Positions 11,331-23,873 of a stretch of DNA of 64,000 nt are shown here, piece after piece; the first letter of the stretch is position 1, and every line of letters starts with the position of its first letter. This DNA is from Rutidosis leptorrhynchoides (taxonomy: Eukaryota > Streptophyta > Magnoliopsida > Asterales > Asteraceae): assembly GCF_046630445.1 (NCBI RefSeq), contig NC_092339.1:75275501-75339500 (forward strand), given 5' to 3'. Made by a program: the position numbers and the translations under genes. The notes under the pieces are model-generated. The model was not told where the DNA came from. It was given only the letters and a program-made list of their open reading frames with translations, and did no database searches.

Positions 11331-12890
11331 TTTGGTTCAGTTTGTCTTCCTGACGGTTGATGGATTTCTTCGCGTCTAGTATCTAGGTTTGGTGCACTCA
11401 TTGAATTGTTTTTTAGCTTGGTTGTTACTTTGCTCCTTGGTTGGTTGTTCGATCGTATGTTTTTCCCGTTTGTAGTTGTGAGCTCGTTTCTAGATTTCTA
11501 GGTTTTTGAGCTTGGTTGTTACTTTGCTCCTTGCTCGGATGTTTTTCGAGTATTTCAATTGTATTTTGAGGCTTCATTTCTTTGAAGAAGTATTCATACT
11601 AGTTATTAGGTCTTTGTTATTTACCAAAAAAAAGTAAAAAAATCATGATTACTTTTGTTTTGGCGAAAAAACGAATACTATATAACAAATTTTTTTCTTG
11701 AAAAAAGAAAAAGAACAACAAGAAACAAAAAGCAAACGCGGACACGACTTGACAGCAGTAAACTAAACCTATCAGCACAATCCGAAATACAGCTAATTAA
11801 ACTCGAGCTTTGCACAATCCGAAATATAGCTAGTTAAACTCGAGCTTTGCCGAGAATCAACAAACAACACGGCTTACAAACTACAAACTTGGAAATAAAC
11901 AAAAAGAGAACAATCTAACAATGAAGACAAATACTAACAAACATAGTCAAACCCAATTGTCGGTGTAGTTGATGTCTACGTCATTGTCCGCACAAGTCTT
12001 GAAAGAGAAAGTCGAACCATTCTGGTACCGTCATCGGTGACAGAGCCCCGATGGAGGAGGATTGAAGCCGCGTTTTCTAAACTCTTCAAAAAAAACTGAT
12101 CGAGAGTTCGAGACAATTATAAGTTATAACGGAACCATAAATGTCGCCATTATATGTCCACGCCGAAAAGGAGTTTGTTCGCATTGTGTTCCAACATCTG
12201 ACCAAAGATCCCAATTAAAATGACACCTAGTAGTCCACTAAGGTCATAATCTATCTAGTCTAGAAAAAGACACAAAAACCATTGAAATTCCAAAATGAAA
12301 CAACGATATTTAGGTATGGAAACAGGTTGGACACAAACAAAAAATATGTCAAATGTTGTTATCATTCCAGTTGGCAAATAAAAATCAATATCAATCAAAT
12401 ATGACACCTCTTTTGCTCTATGTTTTCAAACAAGAATCAACTAAGAAAAACTACTTAATTAACTTCAAAAATCTTTTTAGTCAGAGACCAATAATTGATG
12501 ACTAATTATCGGTTGAGAAAACTTTCTAGTTTAGTCGCTGATTCCAAGTTAGCATAATACCACATTGTTCTTGTATGCTTACGTCTTACAAGAAATCCCT
12601 TTATTGCTACTTGCTTGTGGGTGATAATCTTTTCGGTTTTCGATTTATTCTATTTTAATTGTTTGGGTTTGAAATTTTTGAAAGTAAAACTGATACTGTA
12701 GTCAAATTTCGAAAGCGAAACCGAAATCAAACCAATTAAAAATTTGGTTTGCTTCGTTTAAATAGGAAAGATTAAAAGTTCATAATCCAACCAAAATAAT
12801 TATAAAAAATCAATTTGAATTCGATTTTTGATTTGAAAATCAGTTACAACTATTATTGAATTTGAAATAATAATATTAGTAAAGCAAAAC
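11331..12890. other. Intergenic, no gene seen
   Basis: Nothing coding is convincing. A roughly 44-bp tandem duplication (GCACAATCCGAAATA...CTCGAGCTTTG) lies at about 11775-11850. Low-complexity A/T words and pieces of the common plant repeat with AACCGAAATC/GATTTCGGTT-like words occur at 12620-12840. Confidence 0.5.
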
Positions 12891-12956
12891 ATGGGTGTGT
12901 GAGAGAGAGTGAGGAGAGAGAAAGTGAGAGAGAGAGAAAGTGGCGGAGCAAAGTGG

Positions 12957-14571
12957 ATGCGGAATGGGTACAACGGGAGACTTCAAGATCGACTGACTAG
13001 GCTTTTTGGAATCCATTTGACATCTTTCATGTTTTTCAACTTCCCGGTTAATTGGAACATTGAAGATATGTGGAGGACGTTCAAACCTTACGGTGACTTA
13101 AGAGATGTTTATCTGGCTTCGAAAAGATTGAGAAATGGGGATCGTTTCGGGTTTGTTCGATTTGGAAATGTTAGTTGTGCAGACGCATTGCTAGAAAAGC
13201 TAAACAAGATCAAATTCAGCGGGTTACCTATCAGAATCTTCAAAGCTAGATCAAGCGATGATGAAGGGGGAAGAGTGGGGTTGAAGGACAACAATGACAA
13301 TCAACATAGATACGGGAATGCTTACAGAGATGAGAGACGATTTTCAGACGTTGCAAGCATGCATCGTTCAGATTTAAGAGATATATTGAACCGGAAGATT
13401 CGTGACGAAACAAAACCAAAGGAAGATCTAAGAGACAAGCTAAACAAGCATAAACCAGAAGATCTGAGATCAAAACTTTCAAATAGAAGAGTTGAGGAAA
13501 CTGAAAGGTCGAGACATGGTGTGTTGAATACAGACGACATGAAATACAGCGATGAGCGTACGCTTAATGTGACGACTTTCAACGAAGAACTTTTCGGGAG
13601 ATCAATCATATGTGAGTTGAAGAACATGGATCTTCTCCTCCAAATCGAAGATCTATGCATAGCTGAGGGAGTGATTAACTATTCGATGAAATATCTTGGC
13701 GGGCTTAGTATCCTTGTGGTATGTGATACGTCTGAAATGGCTAAACATATTACGGGTGATACCGGGCATGCTATTCATAAATGGAGTAATACAGTAGAAA
13801 TTCTGAACAAATCGGTCAGGTCACCTGGGAGATTGATATGGATTAATGTCCATGGTGTTCCGGTGACTTGCTGGAACGAGGATGCATTCAAACTCATGGC
13901 AAGATGGTGGGGAAACATACATGGGATGGAAAACTGTTCCATTGATTCCAGTAACCAAAACTTTACCCATGGTAGTGTCTTAATTCATGCTCGTGCAAGC
14001 AATATCCAATTTGATGGATGGGTAAATCTTTCTTATGAAAATGACAGATTCTATGTAAGAATCAAAGAAGATAGCAGTAGGGTGGTACAAATCAGTTTCG
14101 ATAATAAAAAATCGGAATGGAATCAATCTGAAAGTTCAAGCTCAGAGGATGAATTCGTAGATGATACCCTTGTCATATCTGAAGACGTCGAGAATTTTTT
14201 AAATGAAAAAGGTCCTAATGTCTCAAAAGATGATGTTGGAAATCATGATAATCACAGTCAGTTTTCCGGCGAGTCACATCGGAAATCAAATGCTCAAGTG
14301 GTGGAAGATGAACAATCAGGATGTGAAGGGTTGAACTCTCCAAAAGATTACAATAATTATGCGTGTTTGGAGAAGGGTGACAACCCTAGTTTCGATAGTG
14401 TGGGGTCCACCAATTCTGACACACATGTGTCAAATACGGCGCCGACTGCTCCAGTTACAGGTAACATGGGGGACTCACCAATTAATTTGGGCCCAACATT
14501 AAAAGTGGATAATTTACATGTAAGCCCACCAAGCCCAATACCGGTAATGGATCCAATTATGGAAAGTGGTG
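12957..14571 (+). pseudogene. LINE ORF1 N-terminal part: RRM-containing RNA-binding protein
   Basis: This would be the nucleic-acid-binding ORF1 protein of a plant L1-type LINE, packaging its own RNA. An RRM spans roughly residues 18-98, with an RNP2-like SFMFFNFP and RNP1 RFGFVRF. A middle domain (about 270-390) resembles the DUF4283-type region of plant retroelement proteins (GRLIWINVHGVPVTCW). An acidic, Ser-rich tail follows. I start at ATG 12957; a longer frame begins with GTG at 12909. The reading frame meets a stop only because the LTR of element A begins at 14572. The host reading continues after the TSD at 35850. Confidence 0.75.
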
Positions 14572-15305
14572 TGTGACAACCCGAAAATTTTTGACCAAAT
14601 TTAAACTTTATCTTTAAATGATTTAACGTTTCCGACACGATAAGCAAAGTCTGTAAAACCGAATCTCAAAATTTTTGAACTATTCAAGTACCCTTCGGTT
14701 GTTCTCACCGATTCGCGAACCATTATATGTAAATAGATACATATATATACTATAACTTGAAAACGTAACAAAGTTTTAATTGTTTAATACCGTACATTAA
14801 ACTTATTGGTTTAAATATTTATTTGAATATATATGATAAGTTGGAATATTAATTGTATGAATAACTTGCGACATATATTTAAAACGTGTTTATGAATGTT
14901 GAAAATATATATTAACTTGGTCATTAAACGATTTGTTATTATATATATATCAACAAATAGCGAGGCAATGATTTATAGAAGTAAATGATCAAAATACTCG
15001 AAAGTTTATGATATACTTTGAGTGGTATAGTTTAGGGATAATTTAAGGCTATATTTTGACAAAGGTACGAGTCACAAAACGTAAAATACAAGTTTTCTCA
15101 GCGTACGAAAGAACATTTGAAAAACCCAAACCGGGACATAAGTCGAGTGATGACGTACGACTTATCAGAAAAAAAATTACAAGTCAACTATGCATGTGAA
15201 TTTAATATAATATATAATTAATTATATAAATTAAATATATTATATATATAATATAAAATTATGTCGACAAACAAGAAGTTAAAAATTTGTGAGCTGTCCC
15301 AGGGT

Positions 15306-15354
15306 GCCATGCGATCGCATGGCCTTGAAGCACAAATTCCATGCGATCGCATGG
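15306..15354. promoter_or_regulatory. Pair of perfect 16-bp palindromes in the 5' LTR of A
   Basis: CCATGCGATCGCATGG occurs at 15307-15322 (18 bp if the flanking G/C is counted) and again at 15339-15354, 32 bp apart. Both are fully self-complementary and GC-rich in an AT-rich LTR. The same pair is kept in the 3' LTR. Confidence 0.9.
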
Positions 15355-15457
15355 GGTACTTTTTCAGAAAAGGTTCTATAAATTGCGCGATTTTTGGCTC
15401 AGCTGAATCTATCTCTCTTTCTCTAGTATTATTACTCCGTAATATTTATTTAATTTA

Positions 15458-15560
<103 letters not shown>

Positions 15561-16888
15561 TATATTATTATTATTTATATTATTAAGATTAATATTATTA
15601 TTAGTATTATTAATTATGTATTATACATAAAATACTACGACGAGGCCATGAGTGGGTTACTTTCAAAATGGGTTTTCAAGCGGGATAGAGCTAAGGAAAT
15701 TATGGGTAATGTTCTGGGGTATATTTATGAATCAAACATAGTGTTTATCATCTCCGTTACGTCTACGTACTTTTCTGAAATATTGAATCACAATATTGAT
15801 ACGTAAGCATTTATATTTTATCTTTTATATACTAATAGTGTATCCATGTCTAGTGCTCGAGTATATATATATTTATACAAGCTTGTATGCTAAATTTCGT
15901 CGTTAAACAGTTTATGATGAATCACGAATTAAATACATATATTACTGGTAAAAGGTATATGATATACATGTTTTTGGAAAGCTGGCGAAAAATCAATAAC
16001 TTTTCATTTAGACACCAAATAGTTTCGATGAACGGATTAAAAGATATGATCAACTGAATTATGATTGACGTTAATTGAAATTGCTTTTGAATCTGCAATT
16101 AAGATTTAAACAACTTGTTTACGAGATTGATAAAATGGATTTTTTGAATATTACCAACCGAGTAAATGAATCCTTATATAAGGTACATCTCGTTTTGTTG
16201 AACTTTTGTCAAAATTGACTTTTTGAAATGACTTTTGATAACTTTTGTATGTCGATCTCGAGCATTAGGATTATGATACACTATGACCAGACCTAGCTTG
16301 ATAAACATTTATTGACCAACATATATTCTCTAGGTTGAGATCTACGATTAATTGGTAATCCGAGTTTCGGTCACATTTTGGTGAACAACTTTATATGCTG
16401 CTAAGGTAAGTTTCATTTGCTCCCTTTTTAAATGCTTTTGCAATATATATTTTTGGGCTGAGAATACATGCAATTTATTTTAAACAATGGACACAAGTAC
16501 ATACTAAATTCTATACTGAGTTTGAACCGAAAATCCCTTAGCTTTGGTAACTAGTAACTGCCAGTTATAAGAACTGGTGGGCGCGAGTAGTAGTATATGG
16601 ATCCATAGGGCTTGACATCCCTGTCTGTTCCTGGTATAGAAACCCTAGCCTGAACTATAAAACAGACGTATGCTATTTGAGTTTAGTACACGTTGGTTTG
16701 CGTGTGTTGTACATGTTGGTTGCATGTATGTTAAAACAGGGGTACTTATTATATAGACGTTAAAGTTTAGTTACCAGGGTGCTCAATCTTGTAGAATATT
16801 TTGATAAACGTTTCTAGATGAAACAACTGAAATCTTGTAATCCACTTTTATACACAGATTATGCGAAACACTAAAACTATGAACTCAC

Positions 16889-16950
16889 CAACCTTTGTGT
16901 TGACACTTGTTAGCATGTTTATTCTCAGGTTCCCTAGAAGTCTTTCGCTG
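16889..16950 (+). promoter_or_regulatory. Conserved LTR hairpin and TTCTCAGGT block, element A 5' LTR
   Basis: CAAC/GTTG stem (16889-16902) followed by a short spacer and ATGTTTATTCTCAGGT. The 3' LTR copy is at 35459-35472. The same arrangement occurs in the LTRs of B, C, D, E and F. In A the fifth base pair seen in the other families is a C/T mismatch. Confidence 0.65.
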
Positions 16951-17276
16951 TTTGCTTATATGTTAGACAAGCTATGTGCATGGAGTCTTACATGATATAT
17001 TTTTCAAGGAAACGTTGCATTCACCAAATCATCACCATGTATCTTATTTTGACTGCATTGTCAACGGAAGTACTGTTGTAAACTATTATTTATGGTGATT
17101 GTGTATATGTAGAAATCATCAGATGTCGAAAACCTTTGATTTAAATATTCATTTATGGTGTGCCTTTTCAAAAGAATGCAATGTTTACAAAACGTATCAT
17201 ATAGAGGTCAAATACCTCGCAATGAAATCGATGAATGACGTGTTCGTCCATATGGATTTGGAGCGACCGTCACAGT

Positions 17277-17288
17277 TGGTATCAGAGC
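17277..17288 (+). promoter_or_regulatory. Primer-binding site of element A
   Basis: TGGTATCAGAGC starts two bases after the 5' LTR. It is complementary to the 3' end of plant initiator Met tRNA, the usual primer for minus-strand synthesis in plant LTR retrotransposons. Confidence 0.9.
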
Positions 17289-17660
17289 GTTGGTTCTAGT
17301 GAACCAGGTCTTGCATAAGTGTGTCTAACTGATAGTTGTTAGGATGCTTTCGTAAGTCTGGACTTCGACTGTGTCTGCATGTCAAAAGTTTTGCTTATCA
17401 TTTCTTGTCAAAAATTACATGCTTATCATTCTTAAGTCTAGACACGTTTTCCTGCATTTATTGCATAAATAGTGTATAGACAAAAATTCATATCTTAGCG
17501 TATCTGTTACTGTAAACTTTTCCTGACATCTTCCGAAAATTCCTCCGTGATTTATGGAATTTTGGTATTATATATACATATGTAAATTATGTATTGAAGA
17601 GTACCAATCTAAATTCTATAATCTATTTCATATAAAAAATCATCTCTCTAATTATACAAG

Positions 17661-18166
17661 ATGGATCCCGTATCTAGTTCAAATTCCTTAAACTCCGACA
17701 ACTATTCCGATATGGATATTCACCTGAATTTCGAAGACAGTGTAACCGGAATGGATCAACCAATCAGCCATCATCTATTCTGGATGAATTGGGGATGGGT
17801 TCGTAGCCTACTTAATTATTGGAGACAAGAAGAAGGCGATCCCTTCCATCCACCACATTGCCCTCTTGGCGAAGAACCTGAAGCACTTACCGGCGAACCT
17901 GTTCGTAATACCATTTTCTCTCTCATCTCCAGAATATCTCGTCATGATCATATACTCTCTCAAATTCTGGATCTTATTCATCCGCTCGTCCGAACCACCA
18001 ATCATCCCGGTGTAGTAGAAGAAGTCAACGAGCTTCGCGCTCGGGTAGTGGCTTTGGAGAATATGGTGCAAAGGTTACAAGCACCAGCAGAATCACCGGC
18101 ATCAACAGTATCACCGACAACAACACCAACAGTACCATTACCACCACCAACAACATCCGCACCGCA
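17661..18166 (+). pseudogene. Leader ORF of element A, interrupted by element B
   Basis: ATG at 17661 opens a frame of about 169 codons up to the B insertion. The product is rich in Ser/Asp at the N-terminus, has a Trp-rich segment (WMNWGWVRSLLNYW), then a predicted helical/coiled-coil stretch (VEEVNELRARVVALENMV) and a Pro/Thr/Ser-rich end. The frame continues for about ten codons after the second TSD copy at 30333, to a TGA at 30363-30365. A decayed homologue is on the minus strand in element B (25230-25807). It resembles no gag or pol domain I recognise; a structural, gag-like role is possible. Confidence 0.6.
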
Positions 18167-18333
18167 TGTCATACCCCGTCCAAAATCTTCCGAACTAATA
18201 CAATAACATATGGTACCATCGCGATGAACGGACCTCTATATGCCATGAACGACTCCATGTAATGTCTTTAAAATGAGCAAATGTACAGCGGAAGATTTCT
18301 TTCATACCTGAGAATAAACACGCTTTCAAGTGT

Positions 18334-18347
18334 CAACCAAAAGGTTG
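18334..18347 (-). promoter_or_regulatory. Conserved LTR hairpin, element B 3' LTR
   Basis: On the minus strand CAACC-TTTT-GGTTG. The second copy is at 26383-26396. Compared with C (CAACG-TTTT-CGTTG) and D (CAACA-TTTT-TGTTG), the base pair closing the loop changes on both sides together. Confidence 0.7.
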
Positions 18348-18612
18348 GTGAGTTCATAAGTTTATTGTAAACAGTAAAAATTCATCATTTTGATAGACCA
18401 CAAGATTTAAATGATGCATGGTACAAATGGGCCCGAATCCTATACCCACCTGTAATGTACATGCGATATCTTTTAAATACAGTACACCTTTCTCGTGTAC
18501 GAAATCATCTTTCATAAATCTTAGTAACCGTACACATATCTCGTGCACAAAAATAACATACACATAACCTGTGTATAAAATCATTCTCTCGATACATAAC
18601 ATTCACATCAAC

Positions 18613-18736
18613 TGGTGGCAATTATCATATCCACATAATTCAATGGTGGCAATTATCATGTCCACATAATTCAATGGTGGCAATTATCATGTCCACATAA
18701 TTCAATGGTGGCAATTATCATGTCCACATAATTCAA
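18613..18736. repeat. 31-bp tandem repeat, 4 copies, in the left LTR of B
   Basis: Four units of TGGTGGCAATTATCAT..., 31 bp each, differ by about one base. The right LTR carries the same array at 26662-26785. Adjacent direct units with no spacers rule out a CRISPR. Confidence 0.92.
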
Positions 18737-19311
18737 TAATAATCCGCAGAACTTCTGTCTGCATAATAATTCATTCGAGGAATGTTTTGCTTGTGTCTAT
18801 CTCGTCAAACATTTATAAAAGCATTTCATGTATTCGCAGTTCAAAATATATTTCAAAAGCATTTAATAAAGCAATTGTAAAAACAGTGCATGTATTCTTA
18901 GTCCCAAAAATATAAAGACTAAAAGGGAATCAAATGAACTCACAATATGATATTTTGTAGTAAAAATATGCATACGACAGAACTGAACAATGCAGGGTTG
19001 GCCTCGGATTCACGAACCTATATCATTTATATGTATATTAATACATATAATCGTAATCGAACAAATTTATATATTATATATTAAATTATATATCTTATAT
19101 ATTTAGTTTGTATATTCATTTAAAATAATTAATATTTAGATAGTTTTATAATTATACACGTGATTAGTATTATGTTGAAAATCAATAAGTTGTTATATGT
19201 AGATATTTATATATTCAGTGTTAATATGATTATTCTATAATTTTATGTAATACTAATATATTATGTATCTAATATATTTTTATGTATCTAATATTTCTTT
19301 AATAAAATAAT

Positions 19312-19425
<114 letters not shown>

Positions 19426-21388
19426 AATGATATAATGATATTGAAAAAATATAAAAATATTTCATTTTAAGTCATCACTTAATTATAAGTTTAATCATCT
19501 TTATAACTATATTTGTATTTATAATTTACATGTATAAAATCATAACCTTAACTATTAATTGTTTTTACTTATTCATAATATCAATAATAATAATAATAAT
19601 TAATAGAAATGAATTACTACCTTAAAAGGGTTTAAAGAGGCTTTCAAAAAAAATATGCCACTGCTCAGATTCGAACCCTCGACCTCTCGTTAACCCACTC
19701 ACCATCAAACCGTTCTTCTGTTTCTACATTTCGATTCTTATTACTCATTTATTTTATATAACCCGTATCATGATCTACAACTTGGCCTAATTTCCCTCGG
19801 CCCAACAGGCCCAACGTTTAATTTAAGGAGTTTATTTATGCAGCCCAATATTTGTAACTCTTTTAATCAGACCCAAAATGATATAACCCAATTCTTATCT
19901 TTCACGATGGTTTTGAGTTGTGGGAGCAAAACGATAGCGGTTATAAAGTATTGAAGGAGGTGATCGATGGTATTCAAGCTAAACCGATGATAGCAAAGAT
20001 TGTTGCAGTAATCAAGATAGACATAACGATGGGTAGTAGGGTTTTGGGTTTTATTGATCAGAAAAAGAAATAGGTAATCAACTAAGGTATCATCATCATT
20101 CTAAATCATAATCTTCGACACCTCTCATCCCTCAAATCGTTTATCATCATCAATATCTTAAATATACCATCTTCATCACGTTATCAATTTCAGGTGTCAT
20201 CATCCTTCATCAAAAGAAAGAGAGAAAGAAACGGAAAAAAAAATATAGTGAAGGTTTTGGTTTTGTGAACTAGCAGCGAACAATACAGGTTGTATTTTGT
20301 CTTCGTTTCATCAACTTCTCGTCATCGTAATTATTTTCATCATTACCTCCATTAACACTCTATCAACACTTAGCAACCCTAATGTTGTCGAACACCCCAC
20401 GTGCTGTAACAGCAATCGGCAATGATATAGGAACGTACACCGCAGCAACAGTAGACAACCAAGAATATTGCAGGTTAGTCCTTGGCCCAACAAGGTTATA
20501 CGGCCTGTTTAGTAATGAAAAGCCCACGACTGGTTTCACAGAATTTCATCCAGCATCAAAAGAGGGAGGAGAATTGGCACGTAAAGTAATAAGATCTTGG
20601 TCCACCACGAAGAATTCCATGTTCAAACAACCAAAAGTGTCGGCCACAACTTGTTCCACTAGTATTGATTTATCATGGAGATTAGATTAAGTGTTGTATT
20701 ATAATATCAAATACCTCCCACCACTTGACATAATTCTAATCCTATTGACCCATCATTCCAAACATTACATAATTTTCGTTGTGTGACTGTTCAACAGCAA
20801 AGGAAACAATCGCAGCAATATAGGATTGACTCGAAGGAGGTGATTCACAATGAAACAAGGAAACGTTTATATTGGTGTTGTAGTGGTTCAAGAAGAAAGA
20901 ACAGAAAGAAGCAGGTAGGAAGAAAAACGCCGGTGGTTGAAATCGAATGGTGGTTCTTGGGTCTCTTTTATAGAACACGTAAATAAGTAATAATAGTTGT
21001 GGCTTGGTTGTTCACAATAGTAATGGTGGTTTTGGTCGTGGTGGTGGTTCATGTTTGAACAGAAACAGTAACGAAACAAAATAATAGAAAATTTGATAGT
21101 TGTATGGTGTTGATGAGATGATGATCGAAAAACAATGGCAGCAGGTAAGGATCATCTTTAGTAATAACATGGATTCATTGGTGGGGTTAATCGGTGATGT
21201 GTCATGGTGGTGTTAGGAGGTGAATAAACCGACGGTGGTGGAGGATAGATGGTATGGTGGTCGATGGTAGTCCTAACAATGATGATGGTAGTAGCCGGTG
21301 GTAGTGGCAGTCGGTGATGAGCTAGTAATTAGGGTGGTGATGGAGAAGAAGAAGACCAATGTTGTGTGTAGATATGCATGTGTGTATC

Positions 21389-21391
<3 letters not shown>

Positions 21392-21473
<82 letters not shown>
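21392..21473. repeat. (AT)n microsatellite, left LTR of B
   Basis: About 40 AT units. At the same place in the right LTR (about 29439-29451) only a few units exist. Conversely a long (AT)n at 29722-29803 corresponds to only a few units at about 21742-21760 here. Confidence 0.9.
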
Positions 21474-21476
<3 letters not shown>

Positions 21477-22308
21477 TGAAGAGAAATAAAAGCAACTAAG
21501 GATAAGAGCATAACCAGTGAACCCTTCTGTCATCTACTAACACCTCCCGTTCATAATTACACGTGTTTTATTTGGACTAGATTTTAGATAAGTGTAACTC
21601 AGACAAAGAATTCTGTTTACATGTGATAAAAAGCTTCAAAATTGGAATTTAGTTTTCTTTCAAAAAGTAGTTTATTAAAGTGGGAGTTAGGTGTCGGGTG
21701 AAATAATAGCTTAAAAGTCTCTTTGTTTGATTCATGAAAAGTTAATATATATATATATGTATTATATATCTTAGTGGGAGCGAATTGAATGAATTGAAAA
21801 GAACTCAGTACAGTTTAATTGTGAGAAAAGTTGAGAAGACAATAAACAAACTTAATTCAAATAGAGGTTTAAAAGAAAACAGTGGATCCTAATAGTAATT
21901 ATTACATTTAATATCTAAAGCCGCCTCTTATATGCAATATTGTGCCGACAGATTTTATGGATATAATATCGTGTCAATTGCTAAACAGTTAAAATATAAA
22001 AGTGTTCCTAAACATTCTAAATTTTATAATTAAGACCATTTATTTATTTTACAATATAAATCCTAACAATCATATTATATAATATTCTAAATTATATTTC
22101 AAATTATAAATACCTATTTAAATATATATGTTATCTATTTACAAATAGTTGTTCGTGAATCGTCGGGAATGGTCGAAAGTCAAACGAATAAATGAAACAG
22201 TTCAAAATATTTGTGACTCAACATTACAGACTTTGCTTATCATGTCGGAAACAGTAAATGATATAAAGATTAAGTTTAAATTTGGTCGAAAATTTCCGGG
22301 TCACTACA

Positions 22309-22345
22309 GTACCTACCCGTTAAAGAAATTTCGTCCCAAAATTTG
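22309..22345 (-). promoter_or_regulatory. Polypurine-like junction and hairpin of element B
   Basis: On the minus strand: AAATTTTG-GGA-CGAAATTT (22326-22344), then CTTTAACGGGTAGGTAC directly before the LTR. The stem has one T/G position, a G-U wobble if read as RNA, intermediate between the C-G pair in C/D/E and the T-A pair in A. Confidence 0.7.
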
Positions 22346-23151
22346 AGTGAGGTCGTCATGGCTAAAAATAAAAATGTTTTCATGACGAATATGAGTTGAT
22401 GAATAGAGTTTTATCATCATTGAGTAATATAGATCAAACAATTTGATTATGCGAAGAGTATAAGTGAAGCTATCGCAAGAGAGTGAAATGAGTAAGGGTA
22501 TATTCGTTTTAACTGATGACGTAGTTATGATTGATTTCCGGATTTCATGGGATTTAAAGAAAATCTTCGTAATAAGATTTGGTTCTTCGGCCATTAGGGA
22601 AATCAGGATCTCCTTTGATTAAATGCAATAATCTGTTTCGATTTCTCTGTCGAATTTTTCACTAATAATCCACCCCCTTCGTTTCCTTACAACTCACACC
22701 TTCTATTCTTTCTCCCTTGATTCATACTTTAAAACATTCGTTAATATGCTCCATCTCGTTTTGATCCTTGATATACTCTTAACTTTCATATCTGTCATTC
22801 TTCTCTTTCATCTACCGCCAGAAGAATCTATTTACTTCTATTATACTCTTGGGTTTATAGTGTTTCTAGTCCTCCCGTGTCTTTATATTGCTATATGCAT
22901 TGACATATACGGTTTATAATTTCTGGGTGGTTGTTGGGTTTTATATCTTCCCTTATACTTCGATGTCTCTGCTTCTGTCTTCTATAATCATTGTCATTCA
23001 CAGTTAATGCTCTCTCATATTTGCTGCGATTTATACTCCAATTTCTATTTCAGAGCTTCATTATTCCGTTTCCTCTTCCCGTCCTCAAGTCAAGCGAATA
23101 ATGGTCCAGAATTTGTAGATATGAAGTTTGAAATGAACATAATTAATGTTC

Positions 23152-23370
23152 TTAGAAAGAAATCGTAATAGCAAGATCTTGATTTGGAAAATTTACCAGA
23201 ATATCCGGAAAGATAAAACTATCAATGAGATATGTTCTTAATATGTTTAGAGATTGGGTAGAATGTAAGAGTCGTGTAAATGGCACATGATGATGGTACT
23301 GAGAATCATCACGTTTCATTAGAAACTCAGCATGACTTATTGTAATATAATCACGTAGATCAAGTGTCAT
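23152..23370 (-). CDS. Small ORF of element B, shared with A, unknown function
   Basis: 72-codon frame beginning MTLDLRDYITISHAEFLMKR. In A the plus-strand ORF at 32198-32290 begins with the same 18-residue pattern at about 85% identity and then diverges and stops early. Conservation of the start codon and first residues in two separate elements hints at past coding use, but nucleotide homology alone could also produce it. Confidence 0.3.
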   Translation of the reverse strand: MTLDLRDYITISHAEFLMKRDDSQYHHHVPFTRLLHSTQSLNILRTYLIDSFIFPDILVNFPNQDLAITISF

Positions 23371-23639
23371 TATATTATACTAACTCATGCATCAGTTCCC
23401 AACACTACTTCAACAACATTCATATTTTATGCTTGAAAGTTTACAGAATATAGAAACTAACAGTTTCTATATGATGTAACACTGATAGCACGAAGAGATT
23501 AATGATTTCAGATAAGAATAGTTATAAAAATATCTTCAGAAATATGGAGGATATTTATAATGAAAGATACGATGATATCTTGGAATTTCTAATATCGAAG
23601 GATGATGAAGAAAATTTATCCGCAAGAGTTTGGAGTCAA

Positions 23640-23873
23640 AAACAAGGTATTCGTTAATGACTTTAGCAGGTACTGAATCATTTAGATTCTTTGAAGCCAA
23701 ACTTATTCTTTGTGATTTGTCCACGGTTTCCTTCATAGTTTGCTCAATCAGTTTTTCAGTTTCAAACTTTTTCTGAGCTTTGCCAACATACAATTCTTTA
23801 TCATCAACTTTCGACGATTAAGGTCGTTTACGGTTGCCTACAGTTTCTGCTGCTTCATTCAGCTTTTTCAAAG
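23640..23873 (-). pseudogene. Captured fragment resembling poly(A)-binding protein (RRM3-RRM4 linker), in element B
   Basis: Minus-strand translation reads DDKELYVGKAQKKFETEKL, then EQTMKETVDKSQR and SKNLNDSV. Plant poly(A)-binding proteins have, in the same order and spacing, DDKEWYVG(R/K)AQKK at the end of RRM3, EQ-x-x-KE-x-x-DK-x-Q in the linker and NLYVKNLDDS at the start of RRM4. A stop codon and altered residues show it is not functional. The matching plus-strand segment in A (31703-31930) is an independent, differently decayed copy. Confidence 0.6.

Noticed and set aside
18613..18736. Regular 31-bp repeats resembling a CRISPR array
   Set aside because: The units are directly adjacent without unique spacers, inside a plant LTR.
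20382..20690. 102-codon plus-strand ORF in the LTR of B (copy at 28429-28737)
   Set aside because: It is antisense to the element, has no recognised domain, and its conservation is explained by LTR duplication. Mentioned only as part of the extra LTR segment.
21298..21511. ORFs on both strands through the (AT)n tract
   Set aside because: Tyr-Ile repeats come from AT dinucleotides.
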